NCBI RefSeq assembly: GCF_020096995.1
Contig: NZ_CP083692.1
Coordinates: 496,001-560,000, forward strand
Origin: Leucobacter sp. Psy1
Lineage (GTDB): Bacteria > Actinomycetota > Actinomycetes > Actinomycetales > Microbacteriaceae
Direction: 5' to 3'
DNA: 64,000 bases
Part shown: piece after piece, positions 15,746 through 24,939 of the stretch
How positions within the stretch are numbered: position 1 is the stretch's first letter
Layout: each line of letters starts with the position of its first letter
Notes under the pieces: generated by a model
Database searches by the model: none
Seen by the model: the letters and a program-made list of their open reading frames with translations, nothing else
What the model was told of the DNA's origin: nothing
Made by a program: the position numbers and the translations under genes

Positions 15746-17694
15746 TGGCCCGGAAGCAGCAGTCGGCCGAGACCGACGAGTTCGAGCTGCCAGACGACTA
15801 CCAGCCCGATAACGACGACTGGTCGGGCTCGCAGCCGACGAAGAAGGCGAAGCACTTCTGGCCGTCGGCGAAGCGACTGTTCGGCCTGTTGAAGCCCGAG
15901 AAATGGCTCTTCGCCTTCGTGGTCGTGCTCGTCGTGCTGTCGGTGGTGCTCACGGTCATCGCACCGAAGATCCTCGGCCAGGCCGTCGACGTCATCTTCG
16001 ACGGCGTCGTCAGCGGCTCGCCGATCGACTTCCCCGTGCTCTCGCGACTCATCATCGCGGTCATCGGGCTGTACTTCGTCGCCTCCGTGCTGATGTGGTT
16101 GCAGGGGTACATCCTGAACCGCATGGTGATGCGCATCGTCTACGGCCTCCGTGCCGATATCGAGGCGAAGCTCAACCGTTTGCCGCTCAGCTACTTCGAC
16201 AGCCGCCAACGCGGCGACGTGCTCTCGCGCGTGACGAACGACGTCGACAACATCCAGCAGGCGCTGCAGCAGGCGTTCTCGCAACTGGTGCAGTCGGTGC
16301 TGACGGTCATCGGGATCGCGGCGATGATGTTCATCGTCTCCTGGCAGCTGGCGCTGATCGCGCTGATCGCCCTCCCGCTGTCGGCGATCATCGTCGGCAT
16401 CGTCGGCGTGCGCGCGCAGAAGCTCTTCGTGACCCAGTGGAAGTACACGGGTGCCGTGAACGGCCACATCGAGGAGTCGTTCACCGGACACGAGCTGGTG
16501 CGCATCTTCAACCGCGACCGCGAGATGGCGGAAGAGTTCGGCCGGCGCAACGAAGAGCTCTTCCAGGCCGCCTACAAGGCGCAAGCGCTGTCGGGCACCA
16601 TCATGCCGTCGATGCAGTTCGTGCAGTACCTCAGCTACGTGCTCATCGCCGTCGTCGGTGCGCTCCGCGTCACCGCGGGGCAGATGTCACTCGGCGACGT
16701 GACGGCGTTCATCCAGTACTCGCGCGAGTTCGCGCAGCCGCTCGCAGAGATGGGCGGCATGGCCAACATGCTGCAGTCGGGCGTCGCCTCGGCCGAGCGG
16801 ACGTTCGAGTTGCTGGACGCCGACGAGCAGGATCCCGACACCGCATCGGAGCACCTCCCCGAACGGACCGCCGGCCGTATCGACTTCGAGCGCGTGTCGT
16901 TCAGCTACGATCCGGCCGAACCCCTCATCGAGGAGCTGTCGCTCTCAGCGCAGCCCGGGCAGACGATCGCGATCGTCGGCCCGACCGGCGCGGGGAAGAC
17001 CACTCTCGTGAACCTCATCATGCGGTTCTACGAGCTGAACGCCGGGCGGATCCTGCTCGACGGCGTCGACATCACCAGGCTCTCCCGGGCCGAGCTCCGC
17101 GGCCACGTCGGCATGGTGCTCCAGGATGCCTTCCTCTTCGAGGGGACGATCCGGGAGAACATCCGCTACGGCAGGCTCGACGCCACCGACGAGGAGGTCG
17201 TCGCGGCGGCGCAGGCGACCATGGTCGATCGGTTCGTCCGTCAGCTTCCCGAGGGGTACGACACCGTCATCGAGGAGAACGCGTCGACGCTCTCATCGGG
17301 GGAGCGGCAGCTGCTCACGATCGCGCGCGCGTTCATCGCGAACCCGTCGCTCCTGATCCTCGACGAGGCCACGTCCTCGGTCGACACCCGCACCGAGGTC
17401 CTGGTGCAGCAGGCGATGCAGGCGCTCCGCACCGACCGCACATCGTTCGTGATCGCGCACCGGCTCTCCACGATCCGCGACGCCGACACGATTCTGATGA
17501 TGCAGTCGGGCCGCATCGTCGAGCAGGGTTCTCACGAGGAACTGCTCGCACTGGACGGCGCTTACGCCGAGCTCTACCAAGCGCAGTTCAGCGGTGAGAT
17601 TGACGAGGCCCACGCCGAGGAGCTGCTCACAGGAGCGGTGCCCGTCGTCGAAGCGCCGAGCGATCAGGACGCCGATTCGGACGCGAGGAGCTGA
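15745..17694 (+). CDS. ABC exporter half-transporter, catalytic subunit
   Basis: A 649-residue partner. After an acidic ~45-residue N-terminal tail come six transmembrane helices and a nucleotide-binding domain with Walker A GPTGAGKTT, consensus Walker B LLILDEATSSVD and switch His (VIAHRLSTI). Its signature reads LSSGERQ instead of LSGGQ. So this half supplies the intact Walker B while its signature serves the degenerate site, the reciprocal pattern of heterodimeric exporters. Its ATG overlaps the upstream stop (TAATG). The C-terminal ~40 residues are acidic and probably flexible. Confidence 0.93.
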   Translation: MARKQQSAETDEFELPDDYQPDNDDWSGSQPTKKAKHFWPSAKRLFGLLKPEKWLFAFVVVLVVLSVVLTVIAPKILGQAVDVIFDGVVSGSPIDFPVLSRLIIAVIGLYFVASVLMWLQGYILNRMVMRIVYGLRADIEAKLNRLPLSYFDSRQRGDVLSRVTNDVDNIQQALQQAFSQLVQSVLTVIGIAAMMFIVSWQLALIALIALPLSAIIVGIVGVRAQKLFVTQWKYTGAVNGHIEESFTGHELVRIFNRDREMAEEFGRRNEELFQAAYKAQALSGTIMPSMQFVQYLSYVLIAVVGALRVTAGQMSLGDVTAFIQYSREFAQPLAEMGGMANMLQSGVASAERTFELLDADEQDPDTASEHLPERTAGRIDFERVSFSYDPAEPLIEELSLSAQPGQTIAIVGPTGAGKTTLVNLIMRFYELNAGRILLDGVDITRLSRAELRGHVGMVLQDAFLFEGTIRENIRYGRLDATDEEVVAAAQATMVDRFVRQLPEGYDTVIEENASTLSSGERQLLTIARAFIANPSLLILDEATSSVDTRTEVLVQQAMQALRTDRTSFVIAHRLSTIRDADTILMMQSGRIVEQGSHEELLALDGAYAELYQAQFSGEIDEAHAEELLTGAVPVVEAPSDQDADSDARS

Positions 17695-17705
17695 TCCGCT
17701 AAACT
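17676..17705 (+). promoter_or_regulatory. Promoter of the SRP RNA gene
   Basis: TAAACT (17700-17705) lies five bases before the RNA start. A weak TTCGGA lies 18 bases upstream of it, inside the 3' end of the exporter gene. Confidence 0.5.
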
Positions 17706-17709
17706 GAAC

Positions 17710-17801
17710 GGGCCTCCTACGTGGCGTTATCTCAGGGAACTCCCCCAGGTCGGAAACGAAGCAAGGGTACCTGGGCTCTGACGGGTGCGTAGGGGGTCTT
17801 T
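17710..17801 (+). ncRNA. ffs: Signal recognition particle RNA (4.5S-type)
   Basis: A ~92-nt single-hairpin SRP RNA. The ends pair (GGGCCTCCTACG near the 5' end with TGCGTAGGGGGTC at the 3' end). The conserved apical part is present: CAGGTCGGAAACGAAGCAAG followed by GGTACCTG, with the GGAA-type tetraloop and the asymmetric bulge that binds Ffh. It is followed by TTTT. Exact ends are approximate by a few bases. Confidence 0.9.
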
Positions 17802-17876
17802 TCATGCCCACGGGGTGTGCGCCGCGCCACCGCGCACCGACGCCCGCCCTACTCTGGGCCACCCCCTGGCGAGAAC

Positions 17877-17919
17877 GCAAAAAGTGGCGCATCCCTGTCT
17901 GGGAAACGCCACTTTTCGC
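17877..17919. terminator. Bidirectional terminator between SRP RNA and ppa
   Basis: GCAAAAAGTGGCG (17877-17889) pairs with CGCCACTTTTCGC (17907-17919), 12 of 13 positions. A-rich on one side and T-rich on the other, it can serve both convergent genes. Confidence 0.75.
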
Positions 17920-17951
17920 AGTCTCGGCGAACCGGAGTTCGGGTGAGCGTG

Positions 17952-18446
17952 TCAGTGCCCCTCGGCCTGCAGACGCTCCTGCGCCTCGACGATGAGCTGC
18001 TCTGCGTCCGCCGCCGAGCCCCACTCGTCGACCTTGACCCACTTGCCGGGCTCGAGATCCTTGTAGTGCTCGAAGAAGTGCTCGATCTCCTTGCGGGTGT
18101 ACTCCGGAATGTCCGCGACGTCCTGGATGTGCTGCCAGCGCGGATCCTTGTGCTGCACCGCGATGACCTTGTCGTCGCCGCCCGCTTCGTCGCTCATCTT
18201 GAGCACACCGACCGGGCGCACCTTCACGCCGACACCGGGGAACACGGGGTAGTCGAGCAGCACGAGCACGTCGAGCGGATCGCCGTCCTCACCGAGGGTC
18301 TCCTCGAAGAAGCCGTAATCGGTCGGGTACACGAAACCGGTGTAGAGCACGCGGTCGAGATAGACCCGTCCTGTCTCGTGGTCCACCTCGTACTTGTTGC
18401 GGCTCCCCTTCGGGATCTCGATCACGGCGTCGAATGCAGCGGCCAT
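17952..18446 (-). CDS. ppa: Inorganic pyrophosphatase (family I)
   Basis: A 164-residue cytoplasmic enzyme hydrolysing pyrophosphate. Family I signatures are intact: [11 protein letters not shown] near residue 10, YPTDYGF near 40 and the metal-binding [12 protein letters not shown] near 53-64. Length is typical. GAGGAG lies six bases before the ATG. It is divergent from tilS. Confidence 0.97.
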   Translation of the reverse strand: MAAAFDAVIEIPKGSRNKYEVDHETGRVYLDRVLYTGFVYPTDYGFFEETLGEDGDPLDVLVLLDYPVFPGVGVKVRPVGVLKMSDEAGGDDKVIAVQHKDPRWQHIQDVADIPEYTRKEIEHFFEHYKDLEPGKWVKVDEWGSAADAEQLIVEAQERLQAEGH

Positions 18447-18541
18447 GCGCGCTCCTCAATCTGTTCGTGGGCGCGATGCGCCCGGCGTGTCATGCTGGCA
18501 CCAGGGTACCGGAGGATCCCGGGCGGTCGCCGCGCTGGGGG

Positions 18542-18547
18542 TACCGT
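18542..18547 (+). promoter_or_regulatory. -10 box TACCGT, leaderless start of tilS
   Basis: TACCGT with six bases between it and the GTG at 18554. The nearby GGAGAGG touches the GTG, too close for a normal ribosome-binding site. Confidence 0.45.
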
Positions 18548-18553
18548 GGAGAG

Positions 18554-19606
18554 GTGACGAGACTGCCCCCGCTCGACCCGGCCGTCGCCGCGACGCGACT
18601 GGCAGTGCGCCGTGCGCTGCGGGGGCGCGACGAACGTGTGCTGCTCGTCGCGCTTTCCGGTGGGGCGGACTCGCTCGCACTTGCCGCCGCGGTCGCATTC
18701 GAGGCGCCCCGCCTCGGCGTCGCAGCGGGTGCCGTGATCGTGGATCACGGTCTGCAGGCCGGCTCGCATGACGTGGCGGAGGCGGCGGCCGCCCAGGCGA
18801 GCGACATCGGGCTGGATCCGGTGCTGGTGCGTCGCGTCGCGGTCGACGCAGGTGCAGGCGGGCCGGAAGCCGGGGCGCGTACCGCGCGCTACGCCGCCCT
18901 CGCGTCAGCCGCCACTCAGGCGGGGGAGGGGGCGCCGGCGCTGATCCTGATCGCGCACACCCGTGACGACCAGGCCGAGCAGGTGCTCCTCGCGCTCGCG
19001 AGGGGCTCGGGAACGCGGAGCATCGCGGGTATTCCTGCGGACGGGGAGCGCGAAGGCGCGCCGATCATCCGGCCGTTCCTCGACGAATCGGCGGGCGTCA
19101 CGCGCGGTACGACTGAGGCCGCGTGCGCCGCTCAGGGCCTCGTGCCCTGGAACGATCCCCACAACCAGGATCCGGCCTTCACGCGAGTGCGGGTGCGGCA
19201 GCGGATCCTGCCTCTCATGGAGCGGGAGCTCGGGCCGGGGGTGCGGGGCGCGCTCGCGCGCTCGGCCGACCTCGCGAGGGAGGACGCCGACGCCCTGGAC
19301 GCCATCGCCGCCGCCGCAGTCCGCCGCCTCCTCGCTGAGCAGACGGACGCGGACGAGCGAACCGGCTCTGCGGTGCGGGTGCCCGCATCCGCGCTGGAGG
19401 AGCAACCCGACGCACTGCGCAACAGGACCATCCGGGGACTCGCGGGCGCCTTCGGTGCCCGGATCGGGCGGGACCACACCCGGGCGATCGCCGCGCTCGT
19501 GACCGATTGGCGGGGGCAGAAACCGGTGTTCGTGCCGGGAGTGCGCGTGACCCGGGCCGCGGGGGAGCTGGTCTTCGAGCGGCAGGTCGGGTCGCCCAGA
19601 GTCTGA
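18554..19606 (+). CDS. tilS: tRNA(Ile)-lysidine synthetase
   Basis: A 350-residue enzyme that converts C34 of the CAU anticodon of tRNA-Ile2 to lysidine using ATP and lysine. The N-type PP-loop SGGADS at 35-40 and the motifs VDHGLQAGS near 66 and IAHTRDDQAEQVLL near 137 are clear. It has a short C-terminal region, as in other actinobacterial TilS. Start is the GTG at 18554; the frame is open further upstream but that part lies in the ppa/tilS spacer. Order ppa/tilS/hpt/ftsH is conserved in actinobacteria. Confidence 0.93.
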   Translation: MTRLPPLDPAVAATRLAVRRALRGRDERVLLVALSGGADSLALAAAVAFEAPRLGVAAGAVIVDHGLQAGSHDVAEAAAAQASDIGLDPVLVRRVAVDAGAGGPEAGARTARYAALASAATQAGEGAPALILIAHTRDDQAEQVLLALARGSGTRSIAGIPADGEREGAPIIRPFLDESAGVTRGTTEAACAAQGLVPWNDPHNQDPAFTRVRVRQRILPLMERELGPGVRGALARSADLAREDADALDAIAAAAVRRLLAEQTDADERTGSAVRVPASALEEQPDALRNRTIRGLAGAFGARIGRDHTRAIAALVTDWRGQKPVFVPGVRVTRAAGELVFERQVGSPRV

Positions 19607-19643
19607 CGGTCTTCCGCCCGCTGTCCCGCCCCTCTGGTGCAGC

Positions 19644-19694
19644 CGGGTCGTTTCTTGCGGGTGTGCTCCGGCCGGACCCGCAAGAAACGACCCG
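19644..19694 (+). terminator. Long perfect hairpin between tilS and hpt
   Basis: Nineteen perfectly paired bases (19644-19662 with 19676-19694) and a 13-nt loop. There is no U-tract, but its position just after tilS and ahead of hpt, which has its own promoter, fits a terminator. Confidence 0.6.
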
Positions 19695-19748
19695 AGGATC
19701 GGGCAGCGACAGGACTGCGGTGTGGCGCGCCGACCCCCGCCGCACGCG

Positions 19749-19754
19749 TACAGT
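19749..19754 (+). promoter_or_regulatory. -10 box TACAGT, leaderless start of hpt
   Basis: TACAGT with six bases between it and the ATG at 19761. Predicted transcript start equals the start codon. Confidence 0.5.
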
Positions 19755-19760
19755 AGATGC

Positions 19761-20318
19761 ATGGATTCGCATCAGCTGGGGGACGACCTCTCCGCCATTC
19801 TGCACACCGAAGACGAACTCCGCTCGCGATTGGCCGAGATGGCCCGCGAGATCGAGGTGGACTATGCGGGCAGTCCGCCTCTGCTGGTGGGGGTGCTCAA
19901 GGGCGCGGTCATGGTGATGGCCGATCTCGCTCGGGAGCTCCGATTCCACGCGCAGATGGACTGGATGGCGGTGTCGTCGTACGGTGCGAGTACGAAGTCG
20001 AGCGGTGTCGTCCGGATTCTGAAGGATCTCGATGCCGACATCACGGGCCGTGATGTGCTCATCGTCGAAGACATCATCGATTCCGGGCTGACGCTCTCCT
20101 GGCTGAAGGAGAACCTCGAGAGCCGCGGCGCCAAGTCGGTGCGCATCTGCACGATGCTGCGGAAGCCTGAGGCGCTGAAGGTGGAGGTGGATGTCGCCTA
20201 CGTCGGCTTCGACATCCCCGTCGAGTTCGTCGTCGGCTACGGCCTGGATTACGCGGAGGACTACCGGAACCTGCGAGATGTCGCGGTTCTCGCTCCGCAC
20301 GTGTACGGCGGCGAGTAG
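19761..20318 (+). CDS. hpt: Hypoxanthine phosphoribosyltransferase
   Basis: A 185-residue purine-salvage enzyme making IMP or GMP from hypoxanthine or guanine and PRPP. The PRPP-binding loop VLIVEDIIDSGLTL lies near residue 97. The flexible-loop SSYGAST near 72 and the base-binding VEFVVGYGLDYAEDYRNL near the C-terminus are also present. The start is fixed by the leaderless -10 box. It is followed by a 14-bp hairpin, so it is probably monocistronic. Confidence 0.96.
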   Translation: MDSHQLGDDLSAILHTEDELRSRLAEMAREIEVDYAGSPPLLVGVLKGAVMVMADLARELRFHAQMDWMAVSSYGASTKSSGVVRILKDLDADITGRDVLIVEDIIDSGLTLSWLKENLESRGAKSVRICTMLRKPEALKVEVDVAYVGFDIPVEFVVGYGLDYAEDYRNLRDVAVLAPHVYGGE

Positions 20319-20328
20319 GTCAGGATCC

Positions 20329-20363
20329 GCGTTCCGCCGGTCCGTTCGCGACCGGCGGAACGC
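20329..20363 (+). terminator. hpt terminator hairpin
   Basis: Perfect 14-bp stem (GCGTTCCGCCGGTC with GACCGGCGGAACGC) and 7-nt loop, 10 bp after the hpt stop. Confidence 0.7.
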
Positions 20364-20413
20364 TTCACCGCGCGAATCTGGCGGAATCACAGGGCGGTGA
20401 CGGGGGTCCGGGC

Positions 20414-20419
20414 TACTCT
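20414..20419 (+). promoter_or_regulatory. -10 box TACTCT upstream of ftsH
   Basis: TACTCT about 65 bases before the TTG start of ftsH, leaving a leader of roughly 58 nt. No convincing -35. Confidence 0.4.
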
Positions 20420-20483
20420 GGAACGGATCCCGCAGCCCGCGCATCACGCCGCGGCGGCACGCGCACGCAGAAAGGCCCGCACT

Positions 20484-22571
20484 TTGGCTGAACAGGCTGA
20501 AACGCCCTCGAAGTCCCGCAAGCTCTTCAAGGGGCCGCTGCTCTATCTGCTGCTCGCCCCGATCATCGTGCTCGTGGGCTGGTTGCTGCTGTCGGGCAGC
20601 GGCGCCAGGGAGATCACGACCCAGCAGGGCCTGGAGGTCCTCGGTGACGGCGGAGTGAAAGCCGTCGAGATCATCGACGGGGATCAGCGCGTCAACGTCG
20701 AGCTCGCGAAGGTCGACAAAGAGTACGGCACGGACCAGGTCTACTTCTACTACGTGAGTCAGCGCGGCGACGATGTCGTGGACGCCGTCACGGCGTCAGA
20801 TCCGAAGGACGGGTTCACGGACCAGAACCCGCAGCCGAATCCGCTGTGGTCGCTGCTCGGGTTCCTCTTCCCCCTCCTGCTCATTGGCCTGCTCATCTGG
20901 TGGATGATCTCGTCGATGTCCGCTGGCGGCGGGCGCGGGGTCATGCAGTTCGGCAAGAACAAGGCGAAGCTCGTGAACAAGGAGATGTCGCAGGTCACCT
21001 TCGCCGATGTCGCCGGGTCGGACGAGGCCGTCGAGGAGCTGCACGAGATCAAGGACTTCCTGCAGGATGCGTCCCGGTTCCAGGCGGTCGGCGCCCGCAT
21101 TCCGAAGGGCGTGCTCCTCTACGGACCACCCGGAACGGGTAAGACCCTGCTCGCGCGTGCCGTCGCGGGCGAGGCCGGGGTGCCGTTCTATTCGATCTCG
21201 GGCTCCGATTTCGTCGAGATGTTCGTGGGCGTCGGTGCGAGCCGCGTGCGCGACCTCTTCAAGGAGGCGAAAGCGAATTCGCCCGCCATCATCTTCGTGG
21301 ACGAGATCGACGCGGTCGGCCAGCGCCGCGGCCAGGGCATGGGCGGCGGTCACGACGAGCGCGAGCAGACGCTGAACCAGTTGCTCGTCGAGATGGACGG
21401 CTTCGACCCGAAGACCAACGTCATCATGATCGCGGCGACCAACCGCCCCGACATGCTCGATCCGGCGCTGCTGCGCCCGGGTCGCTTCGACCGTCAGGTC
21501 GGCGTGGACGCGCCCGACATGCCCGGCCGGTTGAAGATCCTCGAGGTGCACTCGAAGGGCAAGCCGCTCTCGCCGAACGTCGACCTCGACACCGTCGCGC
21601 GGAAGACCCCTGGCTTCTCGGGTGCCGACCTGGCGAACGTGCTGAACGAGGCTGCACTGCTCACGGCGCGGTCGAACGCGCAGCTCATCGACAACCGTGC
21701 ACTGGACGAGGCGATCGACCGCGTCATCGCCGGACCGCAGCGGCGCACCCGGGTGATGCGAGATCACGAGAAGCTCGTGACCGCCTATCACGAGGGCGGG
21801 CACGCGCTGGTCGCTGCCGGTCTGAACCACACCGATCCGGTGACGAAGATCACGATCCTGCCGCGCGGTCGCGCGCTGGGGTACACCATGGTGATCCCGC
21901 TTGAGGACAAGTTCTCAGTCAGCCGGAACGAACTGCTGGATCAGATCGCGTACGCGCTCGGCGGCCGCGTGGCCGAGGAGCTCGTCTTCCACGACCCCAC
22001 CACTGGCGCGGGTAACGACATCGAGAAGGCGACGAGCACGGCGCGCAAGATGGTGACCGACTACGGAATGTCGGCCTCGGTCGGGCCAGTGAAGCTCGGT
22101 CAGGCGCAGCCGGGAGCGTTCATGGGCGAGTTCGGGCAGAACCGGGACTACTCGGAGGGCATCGCGGTGTCGGTGGACCAGGAGGTCCGCGCCATCATGG
22201 AGCAGGCCCACAACGAGGCGTACGAGGTGCTGACGAAGAACCGGCACGTGCTCGATCGGCTCGCCGCCGAGCTCCTCGAGAAGGAGACGCTCGACCACAA
22301 GCAGATCGCCGAGATCTTCGCGGATGTCGAGCGTCTGCCCGAGCGTCCCGTCTGGCTCTCGCACCCCGACCGGCCGGTGCTCAACCAGAAGCCGCCGATC
22401 TCGATGCCTGCTGCGGCGCGTACCGATGATCTCAGCGCGGAGAAGTCGGGCGACTCCGAGACGCCGGACGCGGAGGCGATACCGGAGGGCGGCCTCGTGG
22501 TCGGCCCCGAGGTCGGCACCGCTCCGCATGCTCCGGAGCCGGAAATCGGCGGCGACCCCGACCAGCGGTGA
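20484..22571 (+). CDS. ftsH: ATP-dependent zinc metalloprotease FtsH
   Basis: A 695-residue membrane AAA+ protease. Two transmembrane helices (about 16-36 and 125-147) flank a short extracytoplasmic domain. The AAA domain has Walker A GPPGTGKT near 214, Walker B IIFVDEID and the second region of homology LRPGRFDRQ. The zinc site HEGGH is near 436. The C-terminal ~80 residues are a divergent acidic tail. I chose the TTG at 20484 ([13 protein letters not shown]) because AAAGG lies eight bases upstream and the -10 box lies between it and the alternative upstream GTG. Confidence 0.95.
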   Translation: MAEQAETPSKSRKLFKGPLLYLLLAPIIVLVGWLLLSGSGAREITTQQGLEVLGDGGVKAVEIIDGDQRVNVELAKVDKEYGTDQVYFYYVSQRGDDVVDAVTASDPKDGFTDQNPQPNPLWSLLGFLFPLLLIGLLIWWMISSMSAGGGRGVMQFGKNKAKLVNKEMSQVTFADVAGSDEAVEELHEIKDFLQDASRFQAVGARIPKGVLLYGPPGTGKTLLARAVAGEAGVPFYSISGSDFVEMFVGVGASRVRDLFKEAKANSPAIIFVDEIDAVGQRRGQGMGGGHDEREQTLNQLLVEMDGFDPKTNVIMIAATNRPDMLDPALLRPGRFDRQVGVDAPDMPGRLKILEVHSKGKPLSPNVDLDTVARKTPGFSGADLANVLNEAALLTARSNAQLIDNRALDEAIDRVIAGPQRRTRVMRDHEKLVTAYHEGGHALVAAGLNHTDPVTKITILPRGRALGYTMVIPLEDKFSVSRNELLDQIAYALGGRVAEELVFHDPTTGAGNDIEKATSTARKMVTDYGMSASVGPVKLGQAQPGAFMGEFGQNRDYSEGIAVSVDQEVRAIMEQAHNEAYEVLTKNRHVLDRLAAELLEKETLDHKQIAEIFADVERLPERPVWLSHPDRPVLNQKPPISMPAAARTDDLSAEKSGDSETPDAEAIPEGGLVVGPEVGTAPHAPEPEIGGDPDQR

Positions 22572-22578
22572 GCGCGCG

Positions 22579-23841
22579 ATGACGATTGGCGCAGCGTCCC
22601 GCCGGGTGCGGGTCATGGGGGTGCTCAACGTCACCCCCGATTCCTTCAGCGACGGCGGGCGCTTCGTCGATGCCGATCGCGCGATCGAGCGGGCGATAGC
22701 GCTCGTCGCTCGCGGCGCGGACATCGTCGATGTCGGCGGGGAGTCCACCCGACCGGGAGCGGAGCCGGTCACCGCCGAGGAGGAGGGTCGACGGGTGATC
22801 CCGGTCGTGCGGACCCTCGCGAGCGCAGGGGTGCACGTGTCGATCGACACGCTCCACGCCGAGACCGCGATCGCTGCGGTCGAAGCGGGCGCGCGCACCG
22901 TCAACGACGTTTCAGGCGCGACCTTCGACCAGGACATGCTGCACGCAGTCGCCGCGGCACGGACTCCTGACGGTGCCGCGGCGTACATCGTCCTGGGGCA
23001 CTGGCGCGGAGTCCCCGACCCCGCCCATCAGCGTTCCGAGTACGCGGACGTCGTGACCGAGGTCGTGGACTGGCTGCGCGAGCGGGCCGAGGCGGCGGTG
23101 CGTGCCGGTATCGCATCCGACCGGATCGTGCTCGATCCAGGGCTCGGGTTCGACAAGACCGGGGCGCAGTGCTGGGAGCTGCTGAGGCGTCTCCCCGAGC
23201 TCTCCGCGCTCGGATTCCCGGTGCTCGTGGGGGCGTCGCGCAAGCGGATGATCGCCGAAACGCTGAGCGGCGTTCCCGAAGCGGCCCGCGCGCACCCGGG
23301 GCTCGAGCACGAGCGCGACCTCGCGACAGCGGTCGTGAGCGCCCTCGCGGCGCGCGCCGGCGCCTGGGGGGTGCGGGTGCACGACGTCGCGGCGACGGTG
23401 CAGGCACTGGCGGTCGAGGCTGCCTGGAGCGGTGGTCAGGACTGTGCACGGCAGACGGCTGCGCAGCAGGCGGATCGCATCACCCTCACGGGGCTCGAGG
23501 TGTTCGCGCACCACGGAGTGTTCGACTTCGAACGCGAGCAGGGGCAGCGGTTCATCGTGGACGCCGAGGTGCGGATCGACCTGCGGCGCGCAGCCGACGG
23601 CGACGCCTTGGGCGAGACCGTGCACTACGGCGAGCTCGCCGAGGCGATCGATGCCGCGGTGCGTCGGGACCCGGTGGACCTCATCGAGACCGTCGCCGAG
23701 CGGGCCGCATCGGTGGCGCTCGGCTTCGCCGGCGTGCAGGCGGTCCGCGTGACGGTGCACAAGCCGGACGCCCCGATCGGGCTGCCGTTCGCTGACGTGT
23801 CGGTGACGGTGGAGCGCTCGGCGAGGGGAGCGGCGCGATGA
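22579..23841 (+). CDS. folP-folB: Fused dihydropteroate synthase / dihydroneopterin aldolase
   Basis: A 420-residue bifunctional folate enzyme. Residues ~1-285 are FolP: NVTPDSFSDGG, GESTRPGA, NDVSG and the phosphate-binding GASRKR. Residues ~300-420 are FolB: ITLTGLEVFAHHGVFDFE, YGELAEAI and LIETVAERAA. FolB converts dihydroneopterin to 6-hydroxymethyl-dihydropterin. FolK (next gene) pyrophosphorylates it. FolP joins the product to p-aminobenzoate. Most relatives keep folP and folB separate, usually behind folE, which is missing here. Start is the ATG 7 bp after the ftsH stop. It overlaps folK by four bases. Confidence 0.93.
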   Translation: MTIGAASRRVRVMGVLNVTPDSFSDGGRFVDADRAIERAIALVARGADIVDVGGESTRPGAEPVTAEEEGRRVIPVVRTLASAGVHVSIDTLHAETAIAAVEAGARTVNDVSGATFDQDMLHAVAAARTPDGAAAYIVLGHWRGVPDPAHQRSEYADVVTEVVDWLRERAEAAVRAGIASDRIVLDPGLGFDKTGAQCWELLRRLPELSALGFPVLVGASRKRMIAETLSGVPEAARAHPGLEHERDLATAVVSALAARAGAWGVRVHDVAATVQALAVEAAWSGGQDCARQTAAQQADRITLTGLEVFAHHGVFDFEREQGQRFIVDAEVRIDLRRAADGDALGETVHYGELAEAIDAAVRRDPVDLIETVAERAASVALGFAGVQAVRVTVHKPDAPIGLPFADVSVTVERSARGAAR

Positions 23842-24359
23842 TCGCCCGGATCGTGCCGGTGCTCTTCGCCTTCGGTGCGAATCTCGGCGACCGCGGTGAG
23901 ACGATCGAGCGCGCCGCGCGGGAGCTTGCGGAAACGGTCGGCGTGTCAGACTTCGTGCTGTCGCCGCTGCGGGAGACGGTGGCGCTCACTGAGGCGGGGC
24001 CTGATCCCGAAGCACCGAGGTACCTCAACGCCGTGGCGACGGCGACCACCACGCTCGGCGCGCACGAGCTGCTCGACCGGATGCAGGCGATCGAGACCGA
24101 GCACGGCCGCACGCGCGACATCCGCTGGGGGGATCGCACCCTCGACATCGACCTCATCCTGTACGGCGGCGGAGTCGTGCGCGACGAGCGCCTGACGGTG
24201 CCTCACCCGCGAGCCCACGAGCGCGACTTCGTGCTCGCGCCGTGGCTCGACCTCGATCCGGGCGCGGTGCTCATGGGGCACGGCAGGGTCGCCGACCTGC
24301 TCGCCCGCATCGGCGACACGACGCGTCCCATCGACCGGACGGGTGACCGGGATGCCTAG
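23838..24359 (+). CDS. folK: 2-amino-4-hydroxy-6-hydroxymethyldihydropteridine pyrophosphokinase
   Basis: A 173-residue HPPK acting between FolB and FolP in folate synthesis. Signature elements are FAFGANLGDRGETI near residue 10, APRYLNAVATATT near 58 and the conserved RWGDRTLDIDLILYG near 95. ATGA overlap with the folP-folB fusion shows tight coupling. Confidence 0.96.
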   Translation: MIARIVPVLFAFGANLGDRGETIERAARELAETVGVSDFVLSPLRETVALTEAGPDPEAPRYLNAVATATTTLGAHELLDRMQAIETEHGRTRDIRWGDRTLDIDLILYGGGVVRDERLTVPHPRAHERDFVLAPWLDLDPGAVLMGHGRVADLLARIGDTTRPIDRTGDRDA

Positions 24360-24885
24360 CGGACAGCGGGCGACGTCCCCGCTCGCGACGCTCGCGTTCG
24401 CGGTGAGCGGTGCCGGAGCCGGCCTGCTGCTGCACGTGTACCGGTCGTCGCGGGGGTTCCCGCTGTTCGTTCCGCCGCTCTCGCTGCCCCTCACCCTGCT
24501 CGTCGTTGCGGCGGCGGTACTCGTCATGGCGTTGATCCTCCGTCGTCGGGTGACGCGTGACACGGGCGGCAACGTCGATCCGTTTACCGCGATCCGGATC
24601 CTGGCTGGGGCGCGAGCCAGCCAGTTCGCCGGGGGCCTGTTCGCCGGGTTCGGGGCCGGCCTCCTGGTGCCGGCGCTGCTCCGCTCGGTGGCTCCCGCCG
24701 CCTCCGCCTGGGCGCCGATCGCGTTCGTGGCAGGGGCCGGGCTGGTGCTCCTCATCGCCGGAGCGATCGCCGAGCGACTGTGCCGCGTCCCGCCGAGCCA
24801 GGGCGACCAGCATGACGGGCCGACCGATGGGAGCCCGGAGAGCGGGCCGGCCGATCAGCCCGCCTTCCGCGACTCGGCGAGCTGA
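24352..24885 (+). CDS. DUF3180 family membrane protein
   Basis: A 177-residue protein with four hydrophobic helices (about 9-28, 36-61, 84-108 and 113-136) and a polar C-terminal tail. It matches the DUF3180 proteins that follow folK in many actinobacteria (Rv3605c position). The function is unknown. The ATG at 24352 overlaps the folK stop by eight bases. A GTG at 24343 is an equally open alternative. Confidence 0.8.
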   Translation: MPSGQRATSPLATLAFAVSGAGAGLLLHVYRSSRGFPLFVPPLSLPLTLLVVAAAVLVMALILRRRVTRDTGGNVDPFTAIRILAGARASQFAGGLFAGFGAGLLVPALLRSVAPAASAWAPIAFVAGAGLVLLIAGAIAERLCRVPPSQGDQHDGPTDGSPESGPADQPAFRDSAS

Positions 24886-24927
24886 CCGAGGTCGTCCGGC
24901 CACCTGTGCGACGTCGGGGGTCGCCGG

Positions 24928-24933
24928 TATGGT
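24928..24933 (+). promoter_or_regulatory. -10 box TATGGT, leaderless start of the first PH-domain gene
   Basis: TATGGT with six bases between it and the GTG at 24940. The predicted transcript begins at the start codon. Confidence 0.5.
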
Positions 24934-24939
24934 GGTCAC

